Shown here: one piece after another, positions 9,708 through 19,975 of the stretch
Layout: every line of letters begins with the position of its first letter
Numbering within the stretch: position 1 is the first letter of the stretch
NCBI RefSeq assembly: GCF_001307295.1
Contig: NZ_CP012700.1
Span: 65,001 to 129,000, forward strand
Direction: 5' to 3'
Source of the DNA: Sphingopyxis macrogoltabida
GTDB lineage: Bacteria > Pseudomonadota > Alphaproteobacteria > Sphingomonadales > Sphingomonadaceae
Length of the DNA: 64,000 nt
Made by a program: the position numbers and the translations under genes
Notes under the pieces: model-generated
The model's input: only the letters and a program-made list of their open reading frames with translations
The model's database searches: none
Told to the model about the DNA's origin: nothing

Positions 9708-11048
9708 ATGGCGGCTGTAACGAATTTGGGCACTCCGCGCGATGCCGTGCCGCGCGGGCCGTGGTGGTCGCATCTTTATGTGCAGGTGCTGACCGCGATT
9801 TTCGCCGGCGTGCTGCTCGGCCATTATTTCCCCGATGTGGGCGTCGCCTTCAAACCGCTCGGCGACGGGTTCATCAATCTCGTCAAGATGATCATCGCGC
9901 CGGTGATCTTCCTGACCGTCGCGACGGGCATCGCCTCGGTCGGCGAAGCCAAGACCCTCGGCCGGCTGACGGTGAAGACCTTCGCCTATTTCCTCTTCTT
10001 TTCGACGCTTGCGCTGATCGTCGGGTTGATCGTCGCCAATCTGGTGCAGCCCGGGGCGGGAATGAATATCGACCCGGCGACGCTCGATGCCGGTGCGGTC
10101 GCCGAATATCAGGAGAAGGCACATGAGGCGACGCTGACCGGTTTCCTCCTGTCGATCATCCCGACGACCTTCGTCTCCGCGCTGACTTCGGGATCGATCC
10201 TGCAGGCGCTGTTCGTCGCGATCCTGTTCGGCATCGCGCTGTCGCACACCGGGGAAGCGGGCGCGCAGGTGCTCGGGATGCTCGAAAAGCTGTCGGTCGT
10301 TTTCTTCCGCCTCGTCGCGATGCTGATGCGCTTCGCGCCGATCGGGGCGTTCGGCGCGATGGCTTTCACGATCGGCAAATATGGCGTCGAATCGCTCGCC
10401 AACCTGGGGGCGCTGATCGCGACCTTTTACCTGACCTCGCTGTTCTTCGTGATCGTCGTCCTCGGTGCGATGGCGCGGCTCGCGGGCTTTTCGATCTTTC
10501 GCCTGATCGCATATCTCAAGGCCGAATTGCTGCTCGTGCTCGGCACCTCTTCTTCCGAAGCGGCGCTGCCGAGCCTGATGGAAAAGCTCGAACGCGCGGG
10601 CTGCGCCAAGCCCGTCGTCGGCATGGTCGTGCCGACCGGCTACAGCTTCAACCTCGACGGCACCAACATCTATATGACGCTTGCCGCGCTGTTCGTTGCA
10701 CAGGCGACCAATGTCGACCTGTCGCTGGGCGACCAGATCGCGCTGCTGCTTGTTGCGATGGTGAGCTCGAAGGGCGCGGCCGGGGTCACCGGGGCAGGCT
10801 TCATCACGCTTGCCGCGACCTTGTCGGTGGTGCCGTCGGTCCCGGTCGCGGGCCTCGCGCTGATCCTCGGCATCGACCGTTTCATGAGCGAATGCCGCGC
10901 GCTTACCAATTTCGTCGGCAATGCGCTGGCGGCGATCGTCGTTGCCAAGTGGGAAAAGGCGCTCGATGGCGACGCGTTCCGGCGCGCGCTTTATGGCGAT
11001 CCTGCGCCGGGGCTTGCGGCGCGGCCGATCGAGACCGACACCGATTGA
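9708..11048 (+). CDS. dctA: C4-dicarboxylate transporter DctA
   Basis: A 446-aa proton-coupled importer of succinate, fumarate and malate. Family hallmarks are [20 protein letters not shown] near the N terminus, the [10 protein letters not shown] hairpin, and [16 protein letters not shown] with FVAQAT after it. ATG 9708 has a GGGGG tract as ribosome binding site. It is divergent from the other DAACS symporter, with a spacer of about 150 bases in which I see no clear operator. Confidence 0.93.
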   Translation: MAAVTNLGTPRDAVPRGPWWSHLYVQVLTAIFAGVLLGHYFPDVGVAFKPLGDGFINLVKMIIAPVIFLTVATGIASVGEAKTLGRLTVKTFAYFLFFSTLALIVGLIVANLVQPGAGMNIDPATLDAGAVAEYQEKAHEATLTGFLLSIIPTTFVSALTSGSILQALFVAILFGIALSHTGEAGAQVLGMLEKLSVVFFRLVAMLMRFAPIGAFGAMAFTIGKYGVESLANLGALIATFYLTSLFFVIVVLGAMARLAGFSIFRLIAYLKAELLLVLGTSSSEAALPSLMEKLERAGCAKPVVGMVVPTGYSFNLDGTNIYMTLAALFVAQATNVDLSLGDQIALLLVAMVSSKGAAGVTGAGFITLAATLSVVPSVPVAGLALILGIDRFMSECRALTNFVGNALAAIVVAKWEKALDGDAFRRALYGDPAPGLAARPIETDTD

Positions 11049-11105
11049 CGCGAAGGGGGCGGCGGCACTTGGGCTTCGCGCCATGTCGTGCTAGGGGCCC
11101 GCGCC

Positions 11106-13004
11106 ATGCTGACGATCAACGGCCTCACCGTGCGCCTTGGCGGGCGCACCATCCTCGACCGCGCGACCGCGAGTCTGCCGCCGAAGAGCCGCGTCGGGCT
11201 CATCGGCCGCAACGGCGCGGGCAAATCGACCTTGATGAAGGTTATGATCGGCCAGCTCGAAGCCGACGATGGCGGCATCGAAATGCCGCGCAAGACGCGC
11301 GTCGGTTATATCGCGCAGGAAGCGCCCAGCGGCACCGCGACGCCGTTCGACACCGTGCTCGCCGCCGACACCGAGCGGGCGGAACTGCTTGCGGCATCGG
11401 AGACGGTGACCGACCCCGACCGGCTCGGCGATATCCATGAGCGGCTGATCGCGATCGATGCCTATACGGCGCCCGCGCGCGCGGCGCGCATCCTGATCGG
11501 GCTCGGTTTCGACGAGGCGATGCAGGGCCAGCCGCTCGACAGCTTCTCGGGCGGCTGGAAGATGCGCGTCGCGCTGGCGGCGCTGCTCTTCTCCAACCCC
11601 GATCTGCTGTTGCTCGACGAACCGTCGAACCACCTCGACCTCGAAGCGACGATGTGGCTCGAAAGCTTCCTCAAGGCCTATCCCGGCCAGCTCGTCGTGA
11701 TCAGCCACGAGCGCGACCTGCTCAACAATGTCGTCGACCATATTCTGCACCTCGAGGGCGGGAAGGTGACGCTCTATGCCGGCGGCTATAATGATTTCGA
11801 GCGCCAGCGTGCCGAGCGCCTTGCGCAGCTCGCCGCGGCGAAGGCGGCGCAGGATGCGCAGCGCGCCAAGCTGCAGGATTATGTCGCGCGCAACAGCGCG
11901 CGCGCCTCGACCGCGAAGCAGGCCCAGTCGCGCGCCAAGCAATTGGCGAAGATGCAGCCGATCGCCGCGATCGCCGAAGACCCGAGCCTTGCCTTCGATT
12001 TCCCGAGCCCCGACGAGCTGAAGCCGCCGCTGATCACCCTCGACCTCGCGAGCGTGGGCTATGCGCCGGGCGCGCCGATCCTGACCCGGCTCAACCTGCG
12101 CATCGATCCCGACGACCGCATCGCGCTGCTTGGCCGCAACGGCAATGGCAAGACGACGCTCGCGCGGCTGCTCGCGGCGCAGCTCGCGCCGATGGACGGC
12201 GCGATGGCGGCGTCGGGCAAGATGCGCGTCGGCTATTTCACCCAATATCAGGTCGAGGAGCTCGATGGCAGCGACACGCCGCTTGGCCATATGACGCGGG
12301 TAATGGCGGGCAAGACACCGGGTGCGGTGCGGGCGCAATTGGGGCGCTTCGGCTTCACCGGCAACAAGGCGACGACCGAGGTCGGCAAGCTGTCGGGCGG
12401 CGAACGCGCGCGGCTGGCGCTTGCGCTGATCACGCGCGAGGCGCCGCACCTCCTGATCCTCGACGAACCGACCAACCACCTCGACGTCGACGCGCGCGAG
12501 GCGCTGGTGCAGGCGCTCAATGGCTTCGACGGCGCGGTGCTGATCGTCAGCCACGATCGCCACATGCTCGAACTCACCGCCGACCGGCTGGTGCTCGTCG
12601 ATAACGGCACCGCGCGCGATTTCGACGGCAGCATGGACGATTATGTCGCCTTCATCCTCGGCCAGGGAATGGGCAAAGGCTCGGCCGCGAACGACGATGC
12701 GAAGGGCGGCCCGGCAAAGTCGAAAGACGCCAAGCTGGCGCGGCAGGAAGCCGCCAAGGCGCGCGAGGCGCAGGCGGTGCTCCGCAAGTCGGCGAAGGAT
12801 CTCGAAGCGCAGGCCGAAAAGCTGACCAAGCAGATGTCGGCGATCGACCGCGCGATGTTCGATCCCGCCAGCGCCGATCCGGCGCTCGCAAAGCTGACGA
12901 TGGGCGACCTCGTCCAGCGCCGCGGCAAGGTCGCGGCGGAACTGGAGCGCGTCGAGGCGGCGTGGATGGAAGCGCTCGAGGCGATCGAGGAAGCGGCCGC
13001 CTAA
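11106..13004 (+). CDS. ABC-F family ATPase (ribosome-associated type)
   Basis: A soluble 632-aa protein with two ATP-binding domains and no membrane segment. Domain 1 has Walker A GRNGAGKST (residues 34-42), the signature SGGWKMR and Walker B LLLLDEPSNHLD. Domain 2 has GRNGNGKTT, LSGGERARL and LLILDEPTNHLD. A charged linker lies between them, and the C-terminal tail (from about 520) is an Ala/Lys-rich coiled coil. ABC-F proteins act on the ribosome as translation factors or antibiotic-protection proteins. I take the ATG at 11106; 11088 is possible. Confidence 0.92.
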   Translation: MLTINGLTVRLGGRTILDRATASLPPKSRVGLIGRNGAGKSTLMKVMIGQLEADDGGIEMPRKTRVGYIAQEAPSGTATPFDTVLAADTERAELLAASETVTDPDRLGDIHERLIAIDAYTAPARAARILIGLGFDEAMQGQPLDSFSGGWKMRVALAALLFSNPDLLLLDEPSNHLDLEATMWLESFLKAYPGQLVVISHERDLLNNVVDHILHLEGGKVTLYAGGYNDFERQRAERLAQLAAAKAAQDAQRAKLQDYVARNSARASTAKQAQSRAKQLAKMQPIAAIAEDPSLAFDFPSPDELKPPLITLDLASVGYAPGAPILTRLNLRIDPDDRIALLGRNGNGKTTLARLLAAQLAPMDGAMAASGKMRVGYFTQYQVEELDGSDTPLGHMTRVMAGKTPGAVRAQLGRFGFTGNKATTEVGKLSGGERARLALALITREAPHLLILDEPTNHLDVDAREALVQALNGFDGAVLIVSHDRHMLELTADRLVLVDNGTARDFDGSMDDYVAFILGQGMGKGSAANDDAKGGPAKSKDAKLARQEAAKAREAQAVLRKSAKDLEAQAEKLTKQMSAIDRAMFDPASADPALAKLTMGDLVQRRGKVAAELERVEAAWMEALEAIEEAAA

Positions 13005-13012
13005 TCTTTCCC

Positions 13013-13126
13013 CGTCGCCCCCGCGAAGGGCGACCAGAGTCACGTGCCTCTGGACGCAGCCGCCGTCGGCCTTTCTCTCCATGACTGTGCAAACCGCCAG
13101 CGTCCCCCGCCTTCGCGGGGGCGACG
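13013..13126. repeat. Family C-like paired inverted repeat, copy 5 (variant)
   Basis: The outer arms CGTCGCCCCCGCGAAGGGCG and the inverse ending in CTTCGCGGGGGCGACG face each other across about 70 bases. It lies between the ABC-F gene and the hpd promoter. Confidence 0.7.
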
Positions 13127-13147
13127 TTCATGCTGCTTGGTCGCGCA

Positions 13148-13193
13148 TTGACTCCCGCGCCGCAATCCATCATACTAGTTTCAATTGAAACTA
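13148..13193 (+). promoter_or_regulatory. hpd promoter with 18-bp perfect palindromic operator
   Basis: A sigma-70-like promoter reads TTGACT (13148-13153), a 17-base spacer, then CATACT (13171-13176). The perfect palindrome TAGTTTCAATTGAAACTA occupies 13176-13193, just at and behind the -10 box, where a repressor would block initiation. The AGTTTCAATTGAAACT form resembles MarR-type operators. A tyrosine-degradation regulator is inferred, and none is encoded nearby. Confidence 0.65.
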
Positions 13194-13208
13194 TATGGGA
13201 ATGCGATC

Positions 13209-14300
13209 ATGGCCGACCTCTTCGAAAATCCGCTGGGCCTCGACGGCTTTGAATTCGTCGAATTTTCGGCGCCCGAGAAGGGCATGCTCGAACCCGTATT
13301 CGAACGGATGGGCTTCACCCGCATTGCGCGCCACCGCTCGAAGGATGTCGAGCTGTGGCGCCAGGGCGGGATCAACCTGATCGCCAATTACGAGCCCCGC
13401 TCGCCCGCCGCCTATTTCGCCGCCGAACACGGTCCCTCGGCGTGCGGCATGGGCTGGCGCGTGCGCGATGCCGCTAAGGCCTATGCGGAAGCGCTTGCGC
13501 GCGGCGCCGAGCCAGTCGAGGTCAAGGCGGGCCCGATGGAATTGCAGCTTCCCGCGATCCGCGGCATCGGCGGTTCGATCATCTATCTGATCGACCGGTA
13601 TGGCGACGACCTCAGCATCTACGACATCGATTTCGTCTATGCAGAGGGTGTCGATCGGAACCCGGTGGGCGCCGGGCTCAAGGTCATCGATCACCTGACG
13701 CACAATGTCTATGGCGGCCGCATGGCGCATTGGGCGGCGTTCTATGAGCGGATCGCCGGCTTTCGCGAAATCCGCTATTTCGACATCAAGGGCGAATATA
13801 CCGGCCTGACCTCGAAGGCGATGACCGCCCCCGACGGCAAGATCCGCATTCCGCTGAACGAAGAGGGCGCGGGCGGCGGCGGCCAGATCGAGGAATATCT
13901 GCGCGCCTATAATGGCGAGGGTATCCAGCATATCGCGTTCAGTTGCGACGATCTCTACGCGTCGTGGGACCAGCTCAAGGCGCTCGGCAACCCGTTCGCG
14001 CCGTCGCCGCCGGCGACCTATTACGAGATGCTCGCCGATCGTCTGCCCGGCCATGGCGAGCCGGTCGAGGAGCTCCAGTCGCGCGGCATCCTGCTCGACG
14101 GATCGACGACCGAGGGCGACCCGCGCCTGCTGCTCCAGATCTTCGGGCAGACGGTGATCGGTCCCGTCTTCTTCGAGTTCATCCAGCGCAAGAAGGACGA
14201 GGGCTTCGGCGAGGGCAATTTCACCGCACTGTTCAAATCGCTCGAAATGGATCAGATTCGCCGCGGCGCACTCAATGTCGAAGCGGAACCGGCCGAATGA
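13209..14300 (+). CDS. hpd: 4-hydroxyphenylpyruvate dioxygenase
   Basis: Converts 4-hydroxyphenylpyruvate to homogentisate in tyrosine and phenylalanine breakdown (also a route to brown pyomelanin). The 363-aa protein has the iron ligands of the family: His162 in the motif IDHLTHNV, His241 in GIQHIAF, and Glu323 in FFEFIQRK. The ATG at 13209 ([10 protein letters not shown]) has GGGAA upstream; a start 24 bases earlier is possible. The next gene overlaps the stop by three bases (ATGA). The palindrome in front suggests substrate-responsive repression. The later pathway genes for homogentisate are not in this window. Confidence 0.96.
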   Translation: MADLFENPLGLDGFEFVEFSAPEKGMLEPVFERMGFTRIARHRSKDVELWRQGGINLIANYEPRSPAAYFAAEHGPSACGMGWRVRDAAKAYAEALARGAEPVEVKAGPMELQLPAIRGIGGSIIYLIDRYGDDLSIYDIDFVYAEGVDRNPVGAGLKVIDHLTHNVYGGRMAHWAAFYERIAGFREIRYFDIKGEYTGLTSKAMTAPDGKIRIPLNEEGAGGGGQIEEYLRAYNGEGIQHIAFSCDDLYASWDQLKALGNPFAPSPPATYYEMLADRLPGHGEPVEELQSRGILLDGSTTEGDPRLLLQIFGQTVIGPVFFEFIQRKKDEGFGEGNFTALFKSLEMDQIRRGALNVEAEPAE

Positions 14301-14842
14301 CGAGCCCGATCAAACTGGGCGGCGTCCACCACGCCGCCTATCGCTGCAAGGACGCGAAGGCGACGGTCGAGTGGTACGAGCGCATGCTCGGCATGACCTA
14401 CACAACCGCCTTTGCCGAGGATCATGTGCCGTCGACCGGCGAATATGATCCCTATATGCACGTCTTCCTCGACGCGGGGAACGGCAACATCCTTGCCTTT
14501 TTCGAGCTGCCCAACCAGCCCGACATGGGCCGCGACGAAAATACGCCGCAGTGGGTCCAGCATCTGGCGTTCAAGGTCGGCAGCTATGACGAGCTGGTCC
14601 AGGCGAAAGCGCATCTGGAGGCGAACGGCATCGACGTGCTCGGGCCGACGCATCACGGCATCTTCAAGTCGATCTATTTCTTCGACCCCAACGGCCACCG
14701 CGTCGAACTCGCCTGCGACATCGGCACCGACGAGCAATATGCCGAGCTGAAGCGCGTCGCGCCGCTGATGCTCGAGGAATGGAGCCGGACCAAGAAGGCG
14801 CCGCGGCACGCCGACTGGCTGCACACGGCGGCGAACGAGTAG
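14297..14842 (+). CDS. VOC family protein, translationally coupled to hpd
   Basis: A 181-aa glyoxalase-fold protein with metal-ligand positions at the His of GVHHAAYRC, the His of VQHLAFKV and the Glu of GHRVELACD. This is the layout of extradiol-type dioxygenases and glyoxalases. Its start overlaps the hpd stop, so it probably works in the same aromatic amino acid pathway, but its reaction is unknown. Confidence 0.85.
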   Translation: MTSPIKLGGVHHAAYRCKDAKATVEWYERMLGMTYTTAFAEDHVPSTGEYDPYMHVFLDAGNGNILAFFELPNQPDMGRDENTPQWVQHLAFKVGSYDELVQAKAHLEANGIDVLGPTHHGIFKSIYFFDPNGHRVELACDIGTDEQYAELKRVAPLMLEEWSRTKKAPRHADWLHTAANE

Positions 14843-14887
14843 AACCTGCAGAGGTAGAACCTGCAGAGAAGGCCACTTCTCTTTCTT

Positions 14888-14963
14888 CGTCACCCCGGAC
14901 TTGATCCGGGGTCCATGATCCCGGCGTCGCGCCAATGGATCCCGGATCAAGTCCGGGATGACG
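14888..14963. repeat. Family B paired inverted repeat, copy 1
   Basis: The arms CGTCACCCCGGACTTGATCC and the inverse GGATCAAGTCCGGGATGACG surround about 35 bases. The same element occurs at 27275, 30614 and 45483. A 14-base tandem duplication (TAGAACCTGCAGAG) lies just before it at 14841-14869. Confidence 0.85.
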
Positions 14964-14986
14964 AGGAATGGGCAGCGTTTTACCTG

Positions 14987-15667
14987 CTACTTCCGGTCCA
15001 GCCCGATGCTCTCCAGCGTCGCGCCGCTGCATTTGTCGGCCTTTTTCTCGCCCTTGTCGCCCGACAGCGCACTGATGGCAAGGAAGCCCGCGACGACGGC
15101 GACGACAAACGCGCCGGTGACCCAGATCAGATATTTGTCGATGAACGCCTTGATTGGCGCCCCGAACAGCCGGAACAATATACCGACGAGCATGAAGGAA
15201 AAGGCCCGGCTGGCGAGGCTCGCCCACAGGAAGGTCCAGAAATTCATGTGGATGAAGCCGGCGGTGATCGTCAGCAGCTTGAACGGGATCGGCGTCGCGC
15301 CCTTGATCAGGATGATCTCGGCGCCATACTGCCGCAGATAGCAGGCGGCCGGCGGAAAGGCATCGGTCAGCCCGAGTACCCCGAGCAGCCACAGCCCGAC
15401 GCTCTCATAGAGGAAGAAGCCGATTCCATAGCCGAAGATGCCGCCCGCGACCGACGCGAGCGTGCAGATGATCGCATAACGCACCGCCTTTTTCGGGTTG
15501 GCGAGGCACATCAGCCCGAGCAGCGGATGCGGCGGGATCGGAAAGAAGCTCGCCTCGACGAAGGACACCAGCGCCAGCCAGAACTCGGCCTGCGGGTGCG
15601 CCGACTTCTCCATAGTCCAGTTATAGAGCCGCTGGATGATCGACGGCTTGCGGACGATTTCGGTCAT
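14987..15667 (-). CDS. YqaA/DedA-like membrane protein (SNARE-associated type)
   Basis: A 226-aa integral membrane protein with about five hydrophobic segments. The family landmarks are [17 protein letters not shown] near residues 35-51 and [16 protein letters not shown] near 120-140, the Pro- and Gly-rich re-entrant motifs of the DedA/YqaA group. The C-terminal tail after the last helix is hydrophilic with a Lys-rich GEKKADK stretch. DedA-type proteins are thought to move lipids or maintain proton-motive force. It stands alone between repeats. Confidence 0.82.
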   Translation of the reverse strand: MTEIVRKPSIIQRLYNWTMEKSAHPQAEFWLALVSFVEASFFPIPPHPLLGLMCLANPKKAVRYAIICTLASVAGGIFGYGIGFFLYESVGLWLLGVLGLTDAFPPAACYLRQYGAEIILIKGATPIPFKLLTITAGFIHMNFWTFLWASLASRAFSFMLVGILFRLFGAPIKAFIDKYLIWVTGAFVVAVVAGFLAISALSGDKGEKKADKCSGATLESIGLDRK

Positions 15668-15749
15668 GCTGGTCCTTGTTCCAGGTCAGGATGACCCGGC
15701 GCTTCTATGCCGTCGGTGTGGAGCGAAGTCGAGACATCGCAACGGTTTC

Positions 15750-15820
15750 GTGATCCCCGGCGAAAGCCGGGGCCTATGGGAACGTGAGGCATATGGGCCC
15801 CGGCTTTCGCCGGGGATCAC
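15750..15820. repeat. Family C paired inverted repeat, copy 1
   Basis: GTGATCCCCGGCGAAAGCCG and the inverse CGGCTTTCGCCGGGGATCAC surround about 30 bases. It lies behind the 3' end of purH. A single half of family E (GAGCGAAGTCGAGACATCG) sits next to it at about 15721-15739. Confidence 0.85.
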
Positions 15821-15826
15821 CATTTG

Positions 15827-17419
15827 TCAGTGTCGGAAATGCCGCATCCCCGTGAACACCATTGCCAGCCCCGCCGCGTTCGCGGCCGCAATCACCTCGT
15901 CGTCGCGGATCGAGCCGCCCGGCTGGATCACACAGGTCGCGCCCGCCTCGACCGCGGCGAGCAGGCCATCGGCAAAGGGGAAGAAGGCGTCGCTCGCGAC
16001 CGCGCTGCCGACGGTGCGCGGCTCGGCCCAGCCATGCGATTCGGCCGCTTCGCGCGCCTTGACGGCGGCGATGCGCGCGCTGTCGCGGCGGTTCATCTGG
16101 CCGGCGCCGATGCCCGCGGTCGCACCGCCCTTGGCATAGACGATCGCGTTCGATTTGACGTGCTTGGCGATCGTCCAGGCGAACAGCGCGTCGGTCAGCT
16201 CTTCCTCGGTCGGCGCGCGGTCGGTGACGACTTGCAGGTCGGCGCGCGTGATGCGGCCATTGTCGCGGCTCTGCGCGAGCCAGCCGCCGGCGATCGTTTT
16301 CATCATCAGTCCGCCGCGTGCCGGATCGGGCAGTTCGCCGGTGAGCAGCAGGCGGAGGTTCTTCTTCTTCGCGAACACCGCGCGCGCATCGGCGTCGGCG
16401 TCGGGCGCGCAAACGACTTCGGTGAAGATGCCGCTGATCAGTTCGGCGGTCGCGCCGTCGAGCGGCCGGTTGACCGCGATGATGCCGCCGAACGCCGAGA
16501 CATCGTCGCATTTCAGCGCTGCGTCATAGGCCTCGGCGATTGTCGCGGCGCTCGCGACGCCGCACGGGTTGGCGTGTTTGACGATGACGCAGGTCGGATC
16601 GGCCTCGCGGAACTCGGCGACGAGTTCGAGCGCGGCGTCGGCGTCGTTGATATTATTGTAGCTGAGCTCCTTGCCTTGCACCTGTTCGGCCTGTGCGATG
16701 CCGCGCGCGGCAGGACCGGCGGGAAGGTAGAGCGCCGCCTTCTGATGCGGATTCTCGCCATAACGCAGTTCGGTCGACAGCTTGGCGGTCAGCGGCAGCG
16801 TGTCAGGGAACAGCTTGCCCTGATCGGCAAAGGCGAACCAGCTCGCGATCATCCCGTCATAGGTCGCGGTGTGCGCAAAGGCGGTCGCGGCGAGCCGTTT
16901 GCGCAGCGCCAGCGTGGTCGCGCCGCCATTGGCGTCCATCTCGGCGATGACGGCGGCATAATCCTCGGGCTCGGTCACGATGCCGACGAAGGCGTGGTTC
17001 TTCGCCGACGAGCGCACCATCGCGGGACCGCCGATGTCGATATTCTCGATGATCGTATCGCGGTCGGCACCGCTCATCACGGTCTGGAGGAACGGGTAGA
17101 GGTTGACGACCACCAGATCGATGCTGCCGATGCCATGCTCTTCCATCGACGCGACATGCGACGCGTCGTCGCGGACGGCGAGAATGCCGCCGTGGACCGT
17201 CGGGTGCAGCGTCTTGACGCGGCCGTCCATCATTTCGGGGAAGCCGGTGAGGTCCGACACGTCGAGGACATTGTGCCCCGCCTCGCGCAGCGCCTTCGCG
17301 GTGCCGCCGGTCGACACCAGCTCGACGCCGTGACGGACGAGCGCCGCGGCAAGCTCGGCGAGCCCCGCCTTGTCGCTGACGGACAGCAATGCGCGGCGGA
17401 CGGGAATCAGGTCGGTCAT
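15827..17419 (-). CDS. purH: Bifunctional AICAR transformylase / IMP cyclohydrolase
   Basis: Catalyses the last two steps of IMP synthesis. The N-terminal MGS-like cyclohydrolase domain (residues 1 to about 150) has [24 protein letters not shown] and [15 protein letters not shown]. The C-terminal transformylase domain includes [11 protein letters not shown] and [15 protein letters not shown]. Length of 530 aa is normal and the start at 17419 ([11 protein letters not shown]) is standard. It is not next to the other pur genes of this window (purSQ at 48.6 kb). No purine riboswitch was recognised upstream. Confidence 0.97.
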   Translation of the reverse strand: MTDLIPVRRALLSVSDKAGLAELAAALVRHGVELVSTGGTAKALREAGHNVLDVSDLTGFPEMMDGRVKTLHPTVHGGILAVRDDASHVASMEEHGIGSIDLVVVNLYPFLQTVMSGADRDTIIENIDIGGPAMVRSSAKNHAFVGIVTEPEDYAAVIAEMDANGGATTLALRKRLAATAFAHTATYDGMIASWFAFADQGKLFPDTLPLTAKLSTELRYGENPHQKAALYLPAGPAARGIAQAEQVQGKELSYNNINDADAALELVAEFREADPTCVIVKHANPCGVASAATIAEAYDAALKCDDVSAFGGIIAVNRPLDGATAELISGIFTEVVCAPDADADARAVFAKKKNLRLLLTGELPDPARGGLMMKTIAGGWLAQSRDNGRITRADLQVVTDRAPTEEELTDALFAWTIAKHVKSNAIVYAKGGATAGIGAGQMNRRDSARIAAVKAREAAESHGWAEPRTVGSAVASDAFFPFADGLLAAVEAGATCVIQPGGSIRDDEVIAAANAAGLAMVFTGMRHFRH

Positions 17420-17500
17420 TTGGGAGGCGCCTCGGCTGACGGGAAAGACGCGGCTCCCCTAGGCGTGCGCTGCCCGTATCGCAACCCCGCGGGACGGTTT

Positions 17501-18517
17501 TTAAAGCCCCAGCGCCGCCGCGATGCGGTCCCAGCGAACCAGTTTGAAGTTCTGCGCGGCGGGCGCGTTATCGCCGTCCTGCGCGAGGAACAGGCCGTCC
17601 GGATACTCCGCGCCGAAATGGCCCGCGACGGCTTCGATCCCGTCGGTCTCGCTGGTCGCGCCATATGTCCCGGCAGCGATCGCGAAACGCCCGACATAAT
17701 CCATCGCGGGCAGGCGGAAGACCGCATAGGCGTTGTCGCCCTGGCTCGATGCGATCAGATAGTGCTGCCCCTTATGGTCGATCGTCGCCAGCCCCTCGAC
17801 GTCGGCGACGAGCCGTTCGTTGTCGACGCGCGCGACGAGCCCGGCATAGTCGCGCCGCAGCTTCCAGATCCCGGCGTCTTCCTCGCCCACATACAGCGTG
17901 TCGCCATCGAAGACGCAGCCTTCGGCCTGCGTCGGCACCTTCGCTTCCCAATCGACCTCGAAACGCGGCGCGGCGTCGTCGGAAAGTGTCAGCGGGCCGA
18001 CGCGGACTGTGCCGTCCTTCAGGATCAGCGCCGCGGTGAGCGGCTCGCCCGGTGCCGTTTTCCTGAAGCAGAAGCCATAGGCCTCGCCCGTCCCCGCGGC
18101 GGCGCGGCCGAGCGCGGTCAGTGAGGGCTTGTCGGGATCGAGCCGAAACAGCGCGATATGCGCGTTGACGCCGTCGTTGCGGTCGCTCGCGGCGACGATG
18201 TTACCCACGACATCGACATTGTTGACCAGTCCGCCCTCGACGAAGGCGATGTCCTTGCCGGCGAGGTCATAGATGTGGATGCCCGCCTTCTTGTCGGTCG
18301 CGATGATCAGCGCGCGCGCCGGATTGGCCGGATCGACCCAGATTGCCGGGTCGTCGGCGGCGTCGGCCTTCCCCGTTCCGACAGGATCGGTTTCGCCGCT
18401 CGCGGCCACCGGCACCGGCGGCAGGCCGGCGATCACCGGCTTTGCTCCGTCGGCCGCACAACCCGTCAGGGCGAGCGCGAAGGTCGACAGGAGGAACGGC
18501 CTCGGAATCCGGCGCAT
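17501..18517 (-). CDS. Beta-propeller 3-phytase, lipoprotein
   Basis: A calcium-dependent phytase of about 338 aa that releases phosphate from phytate. The signal peptide ends in the lipobox LTGC (Cys20), so it is anchored in the envelope. Family motifs are DDPAIWVDPANPARALIIAT near residue 56, GLVNNVDVVG, the segment EGCVFDGDTLYVGEEDAGIW, and DGIEAVAGHFGAEYPDGLF followed by QDGDN. It is the last gene of an operon with a metallophosphatase and a TonB receptor, with only 9 bases to the preceding gene. Confidence 0.93.
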   Translation of the reverse strand: MRRIPRPFLLSTFALALTGCAADGAKPVIAGLPPVPVAASGETDPVGTGKADAADDPAIWVDPANPARALIIATDKKAGIHIYDLAGKDIAFVEGGLVNNVDVVGNIVAASDRNDGVNAHIALFRLDPDKPSLTALGRAAAGTGEAYGFCFRKTAPGEPLTAALILKDGTVRVGPLTLSDDAAPRFEVDWEAKVPTQAEGCVFDGDTLYVGEEDAGIWKLRRDYAGLVARVDNERLVADVEGLATIDHKGQHYLIASSQGDNAYAVFRLPAMDYVGRFAIAAGTYGATSETDGIEAVAGHFGAEYPDGLFLAQDGDNAPAAQNFKLVRWDRIAAALGL

Positions 18518-18526
18518 GATCTTTCC

Positions 18527-19975
18527 CTATTTTGCCCGTGCGACGCAGGCGCCGCCATCGGGACCGACATCGCTCGAACAGCGCCGCGCGGCAAGCGTCG
18601 GTTCGTCGATCTCGATGAGCCGGTTGCCATCCCCGGTCCGTTCGAGGTCGAAGCCGTCGTAAAGCTTGCCCGACGCCGTGAAGGTACGGAAACGGAGCTT
18701 CTTCGGGTCGACGTCGACGATCTGGTAGAGTTCGGTTGCCTCGGCGACCTTGTCCGGCTGCCACGGCATACGGTCGTTGAGCGCGTACATTTTGGACCCG
18801 GTCACCGACACCAGATAGACCGGGCCCTGGACCGTGCCGTCGGCGCGCGCCTTGGCGCTTGCCTCGCGGCCGGCTTCCGACGTCAGGCGGCTGTAGCAAT
18901 GGTCGTGGCCCTGCAGCACCAGATCGACCTTGCGCTTGTCGAACACCGGCTTCCACGCCGCCTTGATCTCTGCCGTGTCGTTCGGCCGCGCGCAGGTGAA
19001 GACGGGCTGGTGGAACAGCACGACGTTCCAGTTCGCCTTGCTCGACGCCAGCGTCTTGTCGAGCCAGCGCGTCTGTGCCTCCATCGACCCGAGGTTGATC
19101 GCGGCGGTGCCGTCGAGGACGATGAAGCGGACGCCCTGATAATCGGTGTAGTAGGTCGTGGCCTTTACCGGATCGGCGCCGTTCGCGGGCAGCGCGAACT
19201 GTGCGGGCCAATAGGGGCCGAGCCGGTAGACCTCGCTGCCGTCGGGCTGCACGTCGTCGACATATTCGTGATTGCCCGTCGCCGGCACCTGCGGAACGAT
19301 CGCATAATTATAGCCGCCGGCCTGATTCCACTCGCCCCATTCGTCGTCGTGGTCGAGGTCGTCGCGCTGCGCGACAAGGTCGCCGGCGTGAACGACGAGG
19401 CGGATATCGCCATTGGCGTGGAACGCTTGGCGGATGACGCGGCTGGCATAGGTGAGGATGCCGTTCTGGATGTCGCCGAGATAGAGGAAGCGGAAGCCCT
19501 TGGCGTCGTCGGCCGCGGTGCGGAACTGATACCATTCGCTCCACCCGGCGGCGCCCTTGACGCGATAGGTATAGACGGTGTCGGGGGTGAGATCGGTGAA
19601 ACGGATATGGTGATAGAGGGCGCGGCCATAGCTGCTGTCGACAGGCATCGCCTTGCCGCTGACCAGCCTGGCCTTTTCCTCGAGCGTCGGCCCGTCGACC
19701 GAGACCGCGATCTGGGCCTGGGACTCGGCCTGTGCGGTGTCGGTGCGAAAGGCGACCGCCATCTCGCGCGCAGGGTCGGAGCCCGGCGTCAGGACGATGC
19801 GGTCGGGAAGATTCCTCGGCGCGTAGGGAAGGCCGGCAGAGCGGGGGATGGGGGCGCCATCCTCCGTCTGCGTCACGATCGGGAAGCGCGCGGCCGCCGG
19901 TTCGGCGGAAAGCGCGGGCCCGCCCCAGAGCGCCATCCCTGCCGCGAGCAGCGGCAGGGCGATACGGTGCGGCAT
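18527..19975 (-). CDS. Exported metallophosphoesterase, purple acid phosphatase-like
   Basis: A 482-aa secreted phosphatase. A signal peptide (MPHRIALPLLAAGMALWG, cleaved near ALSA) is followed by a fibronectin-III-like N-terminal domain (about 60-165). The two-metal phosphoesterase core then has the five family motifs YLGDIQ, HAGDLV, TGNHEY, LFHQPVF and GHDHCYS. The start codon shares one base with the stop of the TonB receptor gene (TGATG), showing translational coupling. Together with the phytase it probably strips phosphate from organic phosphates. Confidence 0.92.
   Translation of the reverse strand: MPHRIALPLLAAGMALWGGPALSAEPAAARFPIVTQTEDGAPIPRSAGLPYAPRNLPDRIVLTPGSDPAREMAVAFRTDTAQAESQAQIAVSVDGPTLEEKARLVSGKAMPVDSSYGRALYHHIRFTDLTPDTVYTYRVKGAAGWSEWYQFRTAADDAKGFRFLYLGDIQNGILTYASRVIRQAFHANGDIRLVVHAGDLVAQRDDLDHDDEWGEWNQAGGYNYAIVPQVPATGNHEYVDDVQPDGSEVYRLGPYWPAQFALPANGADPVKATTYYTDYQGVRFIVLDGTAAINLGSMEAQTRWLDKTLASSKANWNVVLFHQPVFTCARPNDTAEIKAAWKPVFDKRKVDLVLQGHDHCYSRLTSEAGREASAKARADGTVQGPVYLVSVTGSKMYALNDRMPWQPDKVAEATELYQIVDVDPKKLRFRTFTASGKLYDGFDLERTGDGNRLIEIDEPTLAARRCSSDVGPDGGACVARAK

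Noticed and set aside
11091..13082. A 663-codon frame antisense to the ABC-F gene
   Set aside because: It has shadow composition rich in Arg, His, Gln and Asp with no domain, and the ABC-F frame has full motifs.
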